Shown in pieces: positions 43,976-54,458 of a DNA stretch of 64,000 nt (its first letter is position 1; every line of letters starts with the position of its first letter). The stretch comes from Coffea arabica (taxonomy: Eukaryota; Streptophyta; Magnoliopsida; Gentianales; Rubiaceae), in the NCBI RefSeq assembly GCF_036785885.1, contig NC_092323.1, forward strand, positions 4,566,501 to 4,630,500, read 5' to 3'. Position numbers and translations under genes: made by a program. Under the pieces are notes generated by a model that saw nothing but the letters and a program-made list of their open reading frames with translations, was not told where the DNA came from and made no database searches.

Positions 43976-45910
43976 TTCTTTTGGAAATTGGAATCATCAA
44001 TCACGAAGAGCTGCTCTTTTTTCAATATGATTTAAGCTCAAAAACGGATAAACTATCAACCAATGTTAACACATATAAACTAGTTCTTTATTTTTTACCC
44101 TCCTATTTCCATTTGTCAGATTTAGACTCCCGACCCGATAGCAGAAAAGATCCCAGGAGCCTGTCCACGGCCATAGCCATAGGGCAAGTTTTTCAATTAA
44201 TTATTTGGCATTGTTCCTGTTATTTTCTTGAAATATTTATTGTTGGATTTCGAGCATCAACACAAGGAAAAAGTCGGATGCTGCGGCGCAATGACAACGG
44301 GTGGAAGGCAATTGAGACCCGGAATATGCCAAAGAATGTCCGGGGGTTCTTTGAACATTGTGCAACAGTAGCAATGTAGAATTAAAGTGTCCCCATTAAT
44401 AGCAGTTCCAACACCCCTTTTCATTAAAGTTTTTCCTCCCCAAAATGATTCCCCCCTGAGTTATCGTTTAAAAAACTCTTCGCGTAGCCGAGCCGCCGCG
44501 ACCCACATGCATGATGCATCCTCTACAAAAGTAAATGCAATACAGACCACCCAATTTACTACTCTACAAAAGTAAATGCAATATAGACCACCCAATTTAC
44601 TACCCAATTTCAATAAGTCTTTGACTTGATCACTGTCATTCAACCAACTACTCCGCTCTCCCTAAATTAGTTGGCCATCAATAGAGTCTCAACTTGAATG
44701 ATGTAAATTAATATATTAAATTTCTTGAACAAAATTTCGATAGCAGATGCACAGGCATTCATGTGAACCGGTGATGATTCAGTTCCTTCTGATTTTTTCG
44801 TTGATCCCTTTTAAGTTTCCTGTCTCCCTAGTACAGAGTAGGAGTAAGTATAATTAGAATCTATCGTATCCAACAACAAAAAAAAAAAAATCACTATTAT
44901 TCAAGAAAAGCGAGTGGAAAAACAAGCCAAATGGCAAATGTGTTCATGTTGTCGACATATTTAACATATTCAGAATATTTTTTTGGTACAAAGTTCCATC
45001 CGGGAAAACGTTGCGGTTGCCTTTTTCTCCCGCTGACTAACTGAAAGCTAATAATAGTTGTATTTCGTGCAGCGCCGATGCGCTACATTCTTTTTTTATG
45101 TATGGCTCTCGTCATCTATAGGCAAAGTGAAATATGGTGGAGATGGCCAGCTCTAGAGTTCTGTGTTTAATGGATAGTCGATCTTTTTCTTCCATTATTC
45201 TTCTTGTGCTCTAGTACGGATCTAAATACAGTTCCTATCTAATACTAACGGTCATTTTCCTCCTCACCAGTAAGTAAAGTGGGAGGTTTCGGCAAAACCC
45301 TCAAGATTTTCTTGGTTCTTTGCTGAAAGCCCTCCATCTCCATTTCTTTTTTAGAGATGAAATTTTAAGGAATTGACCAAATTAAGGTTGCCAACTAATT
45401 AGGTGAAACAACACCGTGAAACAGACAGATGCACTCTTGAACCTTGATCCAGAACACACAGAGAGAGAGAGAGAGAGATGTGACGTTTACTTGGATTTTT
45501 GACATCAAACCAACTGGTACGAGGAATGCATCACCGAACTGGATCAGGATGATTGAGAAAACAACAACTCCTCAGAAAAATATTAGCAAGAGGATCATTT
45601 TACAGGAGTACAGCAGAAAATTTAACACTTCACTCCCTGGAATTTTTTTTGATTTTATCAAATTATTAACCCAGACATTTCTATTCGAATCGTAAAGAAA
45701 TCCACACTTTGATACATTCACGCAAAGGAGCCCTAATCAAAACATGGCAAAGCTAATCCCAGACAGCCAACATGATTCATGGAGGAACATGAAATCACGC
45801 ATATACATTTGTGCACAAGGTGCATAGACCCGTCTACATTCATTCATGCACGATCGATTTCCCTTCCATTCTATCAAGAAGTTTGAGAGGAAAACAAATC
45901 GTCCCAGTCA
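43976..45910. other. Intergenic, no gene seen
   Basis: Contains the 41-bp tandem repeat at 44521-44602 and a GA microsatellite near 45462-45478. Open frames here are short and featureless. Confidence 0.45.
44521..44602. repeat. 41-bp tandem duplication
   Basis: CTCTACAAAAGTAAATGCAA begins at 44521 and 44562, each followed by TA(C/T)AGACCACCCAATTTACTA. Only one or two differences, so recent. Confidence 0.92.
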
Positions 45911-45914
45911 GTAG

Positions 45915-45957
45915 TAATCCCTCAGTATTATAATCCCTCAGTTTATAATCCCTCAGT
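45915..45957. repeat. Three-copy TAATCCCTCAGT minisatellite
   Basis: TAATCCCTCAGT occurs three times at spacings of about 15-16 bases. It lies about 200 bases downstream of the first GDU gene's stop. Confidence 0.85.
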
Positions 45958-46160
45958 AGTAACTGTGACATCCACTCATCCTCAATTTACACATCCGGAA
46001 ACTCTAAGCAAGAGACAAGAAAAGTACAAAAGAGAGTTGGCTAGGACTTTTATCTATCCCTCTACAGAAAGCTTAGTACTTGCATGGCAGGCAGAAAGAA
46101 ATCCAGGACTGGCATTAGTCGGACAGTCATAGTTCCAAATTTCTTTCTACTAAGAGATGA

Positions 46161-46481
46161 TCAAACATGATGGTGACCCTGTTCGTCTGGGCAATTATCC
46201 GGCGGAGAAGACACTGGGACTGCCAAATGTGAGGGATTTTCATCACCGGCCATGATGACAACAATCTGTGGCGTCATGACAGCGGCAGTGGTGGTTGAGG
46301 GCTTCACCGACGACTTCTCCTCATCGCCGCCCGACACGTTGGAGAATCGTTTATGATAGGAACAAGCAAGGATTACTAATGCTACGGTGATGAGAGTTAC
46401 CATGGCACCCAAGCCAAAAAACAGATATGGCAACGGAGAGTTCCATTGCCAAAAGCTAGTGGTTTTAGCTGGTGCTACCAT
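46161..46481 (-). CDS. GLUTAMINE DUMPER (GDU) family protein, copy 1
   Basis: An intronless 106-residue protein, the usual GDU size. WNSPLPYLFFGLGAM leads into one membrane segment (about residues 17-41, ending ILACSY). After a Ser/Thr-rich linker comes the family's VIMAG box at residues 75-79 (VVIMAGDENP). GDUs are plant-specific; in Arabidopsis GDU1 overexpression increases amino-acid export, and the VIMAG box is needed for binding the E3 ligase LOG2. The cytosolic tail is His-rich at the end (GHHHV). TATAAATA lies 154 bases upstream on the minus strand. A second GDU with the same orientation lies 6.2 kb away, indicating tandem duplication. Which Arabidopsis member it matches cannot be judged; GDU7 or GDU6 would fit the location. 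Confidence 0.95.
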   Translation of the reverse strand: MVAPAKTTSFWQWNSPLPYLFFGLGAMVTLITVALVILACSYHKRFSNVSGGDEEKSSVKPSTTTAAVMTPQIVVIMAGDENPSHLAVPVSSPPDNCPDEQGHHHV

Positions 46482-46634
46482 CTTTCTCTCTCTCGCAAAC
46501 TCTTCCTCTTTTTAACTGAGTTAATTCTCGACTCAAATGTGATGGTATCCTGATTGTCTAATATATGGCTTAGCCTTAAGACTCAGTGAGTAGAGCCTTA
46601 GTTCGCGGTGTCGCCAAGGTGTCGCCACAAATAT

Positions 46635-46642
46635 TATTTATA
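46635..46642 (-). promoter_or_regulatory. TATA box of GDU copy 1
   Basis: TATAAATA in CCTATAAATAATATTTG, 154 bases upstream of the start codon. The same CCTATAAATA core is found before copy 2. Confidence 0.7.
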
Positions 46643-46699
46643 GGAAGGCCAAGTTTCTCTCCCTAGTGGTGTCGATCATTGCAAGTACTAAAATGCCAC

Positions 46700-47070
46700 T
46701 GGCATCAAGGAAAAGATTCTTCTGATGCTTTTACGGATTCCGGGTCAGAACAGAAGTTTCCTGGTGCTGCTGATATGCATGCTAGCATTAAAAGTTTCTT
46801 TTGCTTCCCACAAATTACAGTAGACGCACTAACTAATTTTATCTTTAATTAAGCAGTGCAGCAGACCCATCGATCCAATCGAAATGTTGTTGGTGGATTG
46901 GACGTTAATCTCAGTCGGCTTCCCAATTAAATACAATGCGGGGCTTCGACAATTTTCAATCTCGAATTGCACCGTACAACAACATATATGCACAGAGTGC
47001 AAGTATTAAGACAACGACCACATGCAAAAATACACCAAATTTTGATATTTATTAAAACTAAGACCCTGTT
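46700..47070. other. Upstream DNA of GDU copy 1
   Basis: No gene seen; presumed distal promoter. Confidence 0.4.
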
Positions 47071-47311
47071 TAATAATCCAATTCAACACTTAAATTTAAC
47101 GGACAATTAGAAATTAAACATCTGAATTTATTAAGTGGCACTGAATTTTCTTTCTAGACAAAACTTGCTCTCAAAATTAAGTGATAAACTATTCACTTGT
47201 CACTGAATGTGATATGCACTCAAATATATTAGATTTAATACTTAACAATTCAATAATTTAATGGATTCAAAGTTCAGATTGCATACTTCAGTTTTATCAA
47301 ACGTACCCTCA
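47071..47311. mobile_element. hAT-like MITE (ACCCTGTTT ends)
   Basis: The left GACCCTGTTTAATAATCCAA is mirrored by TTTATCAAACGTACCCTC at the right. The interior shows CAACACTTAA and TTAAGTGATAAACTATTCAC, typical of a widespread dicot MITE with GGGCCTGTTTGG-like ends. No target duplication could be fixed. Confidence 0.55.
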
Positions 47312-47576
47312 GTATCACAATCAAATTACATCTATAGAGTTCTAAATTTAATCAACTCTTACTGCTAATTATACTCATACACACTGTAATTGTAGTGGTT
47401 AATGTTTCTTATACTACAAGCAAGGTTGTGTTTTTTTTTTCCAGCTTTTTACCGGCGATGTAGTTATATGTGATATAAAGTATTTCCAAATTTTAAAAAG
47501 AAATGAAGAAAGAACGATCGCAAGATATATATATATACACACCATTACAAGGATTACAGCAGAATACTTACTAGTA

Positions 47577-47915
47577 CTCCCTCCCTTTTTTTATAACTGA
47601 CGTTTAAGAAATTTGCTCTTAAGTACTTTTATCTGTCGTTTTACTATCCCCATGCATCATTAATTATTTTTTCACAATTTTACCCTTTATCTCTCTTTTC
47701 CAATGCAGGGTTCTTAATTACTACTCCTAGTTAGTTTGCATTGTTTTTGGCCTAGTAAAACAGCACCATTTAGTACTCTAGTGAGAGAAAACATGGGTGA
47801 ATTGGACAATTAATGAGGGTACAAAAGGAAAGTAGTGTATAGATTTAAACAATGAAAAACTTTTATTAATTGGTGTGCAAAACCTTAAACGTCAGATATA
47901 AAAAAAGGGAGGGAG
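47577..47915. mobile_element. Stowaway-type MITE, second family
   Basis: Begins CTCCCTCCCTTTTTTTATAA and ends ATATAAAAAAAGGGAGGGAG, with paired inner words ACTGACGTTTAAG and CTTAAACGTCAG. TA flanks at 47575-47576 and 47916-47917. Termini are nearly perfect over 30 bases, so it is young. It is unrelated in body to the 6872 element. Confidence 0.93.
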
Positions 47916-47917
47916 TA

Positions 47918-50767
47918 GTATCTATACATCCATCCAATCCAATATTACTAATATTTAAAGCGCAAACCTATCATGTGGTGTTAGTACAGTGTAGTCACCT
48001 TTTAAACTTCCTTCGACACCCTTAATCGTAAGCATAAAATGGGCCAAAGCAATTATTAAAACTCAATGAGGTTATCCGACTAACCACAAAATGGTATCCA
48101 CTCCTCTCACCTTCTCATACCACTTACACTTCTTCAGTTACCACAAAATATTCATTTTATTTTCTTGACTTCTTTTAACTTAATTTTGCATAACCTATTT
48201 TCAAAAAATTTATCCAATATATATTTATTTATTTATTTATTTTTCACTTGCACATGTGTTGGGTGTGCCTCAGTGAGTAGTTCTAGTTGCTGGTTAATAT
48301 TTCCTCATAAAAAAACCATACATATAGGTATAACAAAAATATATATATATATTATAACGATCGAGCTCCAAAAACACTAGGTTGACTTGAGGATGGAAGA
48401 ATTGGTCAAGGTAGGAAGAGACGTAAATATTATTAATTAGACAAGTTTGCACGGCATGGCTACTGACTATAACTACAAGTACTTCGAGGTCAAAGTGTTT
48501 ACATAATATTATTGTAAATTCGTGGATAACTCAAGCCATGAGAGTTGCACCCAAAAAAAAAAAAGAAAAAATGAATCATACAAGGAAAGAAAAACCCCAC
48601 TTCTTTTTCTTTCCAAAGTAGGTACTAGGTGGCTTGGCATCATACATTAAATAAGATAGAATAATTAGAAAGCAACGTGAAAGACAAATCCGCAGTAATG
48701 TTACCCATCCAGACGGCGTAGTATATATATATATATATGATGATTTAAGCCGCATTAGCAAATTTGTGTTGAGGCTGTAGGGCAAGCACATAGACAATGA
48801 GATAATTATCTTGTACTACTAGTCAGAGAAGATGTATCTGGTAGTGTGGCCTGCGGAATTGGAGCATGATCCACCAGTGATTTTTCAATTTTGCTTCGCT
48901 GTGTATATTAGGGTCGTGAAAAAGATGCAAGACCACTCACAAGGAGATGATAAGGGGGCCCGAAGAGGCCAAGATTTTCAACTGGGATTCATTGGTGAGA
49001 CAGAGAAGAAAAAAGTAGTATCCCACTAAAGAAGGCGGCGTGGAATAGGAGCAACGTCCCAACCCAACTCCCTTCTCCCCCTCATTCTATTACAATTGGT
49101 TCAGCAACTTAACAACAGTACGTCCTCCCCTTGACAATCTAATCTCTCCTGCTTTGTCTGGATCGCTGAATGTGCCTGCCTAACTTCAGCAGAGCTTCCA
49201 CATCTTGCTATTTCGCCCTTTCTACGAGTATAGCTTTTGGTTATTCACCCTTGCTTGTTCAGTGCGTAAGCGGAATGAGCTTTTTTTGAGAAGTTCTGTT
49301 AAAGCAGTGAAAATCTGAAACTCATGTTACAAGTGAGGAATGGTAAGGGAGAAGATCTACAACACTTCATCTCCATTTTGAATGATTCCCGCAATAGCCT
49401 ATGAAACAATAGATATGCGTATCACAAACAAACCTCATGTCTTCTTTTTGCTTTTAAAACTCACGTGGGAGAAAAGAAGGTGACAACAATCAATTACACT
49501 ACCTTAAACTCAAGTAAATTAGTATCATTTTCACAAAAAAAAAAAAGAGAAAAATATCCAACACAAAATATCATAGCATGCAGTTGGGCATTTTATCTTA
49601 AACTCATATGAGATGTTTTGCAAGATTACAAGAATTATTTATTTCACGCCATGAAGTGGCCTGGTGAGATTTTCATCATCAAAAATGTATATGCCTCTCC
49701 CCTTCTGATTGCCCACAGAAAGCAAAATGTACATTAGATTGAGGTGGTCAAAAACTATCATAAGAAACCAATTACAAAAACGTGTGATTTAGTAAAATCA
49801 TAAGAAACAGACGAAGCTATAATACTTATTCATGTCTTCCACTAGCTAAGAAAGACGATGTGGATTGTGGACGAATAATGACGCTTTTCCTTTTAGACTC
49901 GTTAATTTGATTCAGATTTGGAATAAGAAAACGTCGAGATCATCAGCACCCTTTTTACTTGCTCTCTCTCTCGGTTGTCCTGTCCCTTTTAAACCAACTC
50001 CTTTCCAAAACCAAACCACCCAAATATTTCACTAAAGTACAGCCAAAAATTACACATCCGAGACGCCACGCCCCCCCAACCTACTCCCATTAACATTTTA
50101 GAATACTAATTACTTGCACTCGAAGTCAAACGCTGTTAATTAGACCCCAGCCGTACGTAGAAAGCAGAGGCCAGCTTATATTCTATGTTTTGGTGTTTTT
50201 CCATCATGACCAGCTGCATCACAGTTAAAATTCCCCACTATCATTCTATATTGATATCCGTTTCTTGATGCTTTATGACGAATAACTTTTACTGACCCAC
50301 CCAAAATTTGTTTTCTTTTTCTTTTTCTTTTTTGAGAAATATAAGAGTACTATAATATCTCTTAGGTTCACACGGTGGCCGGGTGCTCAAAGTTGAAACG
50401 GCTACCTTAAGTTAAGAATAAGCAGGGAATACAAGGACATTTCTTTGCTCGAGGATGAAATCAATGGAAATGTCGACGTTGCTGTAAAGAATTGATTGAA
50501 AGTTTGAAACAAGAAGAAAGAAAGATGGTGGTGATACGTGTGATGCCTAAGACATCTGTAAGTTTCCAAGGCAACAGTAGTGTGGATAATTTCATCGTAA
50601 GAAGAATGTCACCACAAGTTACTGGAAGAATCACTTGCTTGCTGTCACGATTAAGTTTTCGGCGAAGATATTGACCCTGACTTCACGAGCATTAGTAAAA
50701 GATGAGGGTGAAACCGGAAAGAGGTGATCCAGGTCTGATAGCTTTTTCTTTTATAAGCAGCCACAAT
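47918..50767. other. Spacer between the two GDU genes, no gene seen
   Basis: AT-rich, with TA runs near 48340 and 48723, a TTTA run near 48230, and a C8 run near 50071. Short frames only. Confidence 0.45.
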
Positions 50768-50776
50768 TATTTGTTT

Positions 50777-50940
50777 GAATAAATCTTATATACACTGACA
50801 GTATATACACTATCGCCGATGAATTCATGACATGCATGCAAAAGTTGAATTTCAAATTCAAATTTTACATAACTGTCATTCATTCAACACTGACTGACTG
50901 ACTACAATGTATACACTGTCAGCGTGGAAAAAACTAATCC
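50777..50940. mobile_element. Mutator-type MITE, copy B, with perfect 9-bp TSD
   Basis: TATTTGTTT occurs exactly at 50768-50776 and 50941-50949. The element starts GAATAAATCTTATATACACT and ends AGCGTGGAAAAAACTAATCC, with inverted ACTGACAG/CTGTCAG inner words. It is 164 bp with no coding. Nine-base duplication fits Mutator. Homologous to 35994-36132. Confidence 0.88.
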
Positions 50941-51448
50941 TATTTGTTTCGTAAAGGAAAAACAAAATTCAAAATTACATTTATTTTGCTAATTTTTGAA
51001 TTGTTCATGACCGGTGGCAATCCACGTCTTATTCATGTGGCGACTTTTTCTTTTCTTTTCTTTTCTTTTTGGGCATTGGAAAATTGATTCAATTCTCAGC
51101 TATTCAAATCCTAACGGTGGCCCAGATAATACATATGAGATTAAATGTCAATTAGAATTAACGATCACCCAAAAAGAAAACAGCATATGTAAACTACGCC
51201 TGATGGCCGGCTATATGTATTCTTTAGTAGTATTATTAAGATCAAAAAAATGAAAAATTCACAAGGAAGTGCAGCTTAATTAGTTGATTACGATGTAGAA
51301 AATATCTAACGTGTAACCAATTTATCAAACTCAAATTTTGGATATGATGATACAGTCATATATATATATAGCAATTGTAAAAAGCCAACAACGAAATGAC
51401 GGAGAAAAGAAGTAGCAAATACACCTATTTAATGTGCATAATCAATAG

Positions 51449-51473
51449 AATATATATATATATATATATATAT
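51449..51473. repeat. (TA)n microsatellite
   Basis: About twelve TA units between GAA and GTTG. Confidence 0.95.
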
Positions 51474-52654
51474 GTTGAAAAAGAAAAAAAAATACTTTTG
51501 AAATCTGACCACAAGCAAATGGACAATTTTGGGTGACGTGGAATGAGAATTGCTTATATATAAAAAAAGAAGAAGATATTTTTGTGAATTTTTTTTTTTA
51601 AAAAAAATTTTGAATCGGTTCAATTTTGATCATCACTTCACTACAGATGAGAATAAGTTCTCGGAATTACAGGTCATTGTGGCTTGGGATTATTTCTATT
51701 GGCTATGGTCTTTAGTCAAGTCATAATTTCCCACGATTGTCAAGAGTCATGGCCGCCGGAGACCTAAAGAAGGTCGTGGGTCTCCGCAGGAATGTACAAT
51801 TCGTCTTCCCGCTCAAGACTTGGGTCATCATCTCATCTGGGAAACAATTGATTGACCCAGTCTATACATACATTATCATAAACAATCAGCTCATCCTATA
51901 TACTCCCGTTTATAGAGATTAAAGATCAACTAAGCATTGGCCTAATCAGAAAATGTAACCGTAGTTGACTCGTCGTTTTACATGACGCGCCGGTTTAACC
52001 ATTTATTTCTTGTATTATATTGGATGCTCAATTTTTTTTCCTCTTCTGGAAAATATGCTGAAATAGTGGCCGTGAATCTTCTTGAATTCAAAGCATAATT
52101 AAGAGAGTTATTTTTCCAAGGACCCCAGAAAACAAAAAAGAAAATGAACCACAGCCTTATTCCTTCCCCTTCACAGACTTTGTTATACTACTACTACTAC
52201 TCAAATGAATATTGCAAATTCAATTTCAATAAAACCATTCTCCATCTATAAATTAACTTTGTTTACATGTCATTTATTTCTCATGATATTCATCAACAGC
52301 TAGCTATATATATATATGCATGCGAAATAATTAATGCATATTCATCCAATCCGGATGCTGGCTAGGCTATGATATATACCATGTATGCATGATTGGACGA
52401 AAGCAACTAAATTTTGTTCAATAAATTCTCAAGAATTAATTTATTCTTGAACAATATTAATCGACAATAAGGCTTTTTTGCTCACCAAAAAATTTACATT
52501 TTCCCGCTTGGCTGACAAAAAATTGACAAAGAACAAGAAAATAGAACAAAGAACCTGTGTGTAAAAGGTAAAACTAGCATAAAGAACGGATTCTAATACA
52601 AATCTAATATGCCAGTGATATCAAACTGTCTAGCAAGTAGAGCCATGTTTCTTC

Positions 52655-53002
52655 TCAGACTTGTTGATCACAGTGGGTAGTAGACTGAGTGGTCGGCTTG
52701 GCGAGGTAAGTGGGGTTGTCATCTCCGGCCATGATTACGACTATCCTGGGCTCCGGTTCAGGGCGTAGCACGGCGGCCCTCGTTGATTTTTCCTGATCAT
52801 CATCGTTGTTGCCTGAGGATTGAGTAGTAGTAGTAGTAGTAGTAGAAGGATTCCTGTAAGAGCAGGCAAGAATAAGAAGAGATAATGCAATGAGCCCTAA
52901 CATGAGAGCAAGGCCAGCAAAGAGGTAAGGAAGAGGTGTATTCCAGTGATTGAATAATCCAGAGTTGACATGAGCGGAAGTGGAGTTGTTTTCCTGGGTC
53001 AT
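52655..53002 (-). CDS. GLUTAMINE DUMPER (GDU) family protein, copy 2
   Basis: An intronless 115-residue protein with the same architecture as copy 1. WNTPLPYLFAGLALMLGL leads a single membrane segment (about 24-48) ending ILACSY, and VIMAG is at residues 89-93 (VVIMAGDDNPTYLAKP). Between them is a seven-threonine run (residues 54-60) encoded by a trinucleotide microsatellite (AGT run at about 52828-52848 on the plus strand), followed by an acidic DDDQEK. The linker is longer than in copy 1 and the ends differ, so the duplication is not recent. The role, control of amino-acid export at the plasma membrane, follows from the family. CCTATAAATA lies 133 bases upstream, and a CT/T-rich leader precedes the ATG. 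Confidence 0.95.
   Translation of the reverse strand: MTQENNSTSAHVNSGLFNHWNTPLPYLFAGLALMLGLIALSLLILACSYRNPSTTTTTTTQSSGNNDDDQEKSTRAAVLRPEPEPRIVVIMAGDDNPTYLAKPTTQSTTHCDQQV
52828..52848 (-). repeat. Coding trinucleotide microsatellite (Thr run) in GDU copy 2
   Basis: Seven ACT/ACA-type codons in a row encode a Thr tract in the cytosolic linker. Length is likely to vary among individuals. Confidence 0.85.
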
Positions 53003-53014
53003 TTTCTTTTTCTC

Positions 53015-53045
<31 letters not shown>

Positions 53046-53134
53046 GTTTTTGGTTTTGTCTACAGATGTCTTTTGCCTTAGAGTTCTTGCAGCTTTAATT
53101 TTACAATCAAGAGGAGATCGCATGTATTTATCCG

Positions 53135-53142
53135 TATTTATA
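53135..53142 (-). promoter_or_regulatory. TATA box of GDU copy 2
   Basis: TATAAATA in GGCCTATAAATACGG, 133 bases upstream of the start codon on the minus strand; the matching position in copy 1 has the same core. Confidence 0.75.
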
Positions 53143-53910
53143 GGCCACCAGGGTAGGGAAAATGAATCACCGTTACGGTGCATGGGTTCGGATTAGAATG
53201 GGTGATTCAGTGAATTACCAAAAATGACCTGCATGAGTAAGTGGGATTCTTTCTTGTGCTTGGCTGTTTCTTTCGGTGATCCTTCCTCGAAGAGAGAATT
53301 GATTGGGCCGCAAGTCTCTGCTTGATTCACCTAGCTGCCTTCCTCATTTGCCCTTTCTTAATTAATTATCAATTATTATCTCAAAGATTTTATTTCTATT
53401 CCATGCACCATGACTTTGAAGCAACCTGTTTAACTTTGAGCCTTCTTAAAGGATAAACTAATCCACATTTTCTTATTCTGGATGTTCCGATTGAGAATCC
53501 AAGAGTTAATACCACTTAGCACGTAATCCGAAAGTTAAATACTAGTGAGAGATGTTTAAGGCGAGAATCGAATTTGTGACAAGAGTACCGCTACTAACAA
53601 AGTTAATGATTAAACCCCGTTCGAAAAATTAATCAACAATTTTTTTTTTTTTTATATCATGATATTGGGTCCAAACTCACAAAGTAGCTTAATTAAAGAT
53701 TTATGATTACTTTTTTTTGTTTGTGTCTTAGTTGAATGCGCGAGAACATCGCGCACAATACTCCTTGGCAATACTTGCAATTAGACAAACCCGACAGTGT
53801 GATGAGGAGGCCGATAAAATTCTTCTTTCTTCCACACCTAGAAAAGTTCATAGATTAATTCTCTCAAATTATTACCAATAGTAAATATGGCTTGGTGTAA
53901 TAGTAGCAGG

Positions 53911-54156
53911 TTTTTTTTTTTTTTTTTTTTGGGCTGCAACGATAACATTTTTATAATCTAATCCAACCTATTCTACGGAAAATTGGAGTCTAAAAAAGCT
54001 ATGTAAGAGATTGGCAGATATACAAACTCGATTAAACCAAAAGGGTACTTTGACACGATCTTTAATTTTTTTTTTAATTATAGAAGAAATTCGAACATTA
54101 GTTCAAAAATAAACCTAGTCTCTTTTTGGTGGTCATTGAGGCAAAAGCACAGTGGT
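53911..54156 (-). mobile_element. SINE-like retroposon with 13-bp TSD and A20 tail
   Basis: TAATAGTAGCAGG is found exactly at 53898-53910 and 54157-54169. Read on the minus strand the 246-bp insert starts ACCACTGTGCTTTTGCC and ends GTTGCAGCCC plus twenty As. GTTCGAATTTC inside resembles a Pol III B-box; an A-box is not obvious. Family not recognised. Confidence 0.82.
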
Positions 54157-54458
54157 TAATAGTAGCAGGGTTTGGGCTAAGGGTATTTTGGTGATATGAG
54201 ATTGTGAAGACCAGCGGCTGTTGAATGAATCAACGAGCAAGTGAAAGGGAGAATGAGTGTGAAATTGATTTCGTTGAGCCACGAAAATGACCGCGAGTTT
54301 CTTGCATGATGGGCTCTTAGCTTTTTCTAACCAAACCCCAACACTGGCCCCCATTAAACGTGTTCTCTTGGCTCAAGTATCCTCTTTAATTCTCAGGCGG
54401 CAACAAAGGAAGCCTAAGCTAATTGAACACGAACACCGCCTACCAAATTCCCTACCAA

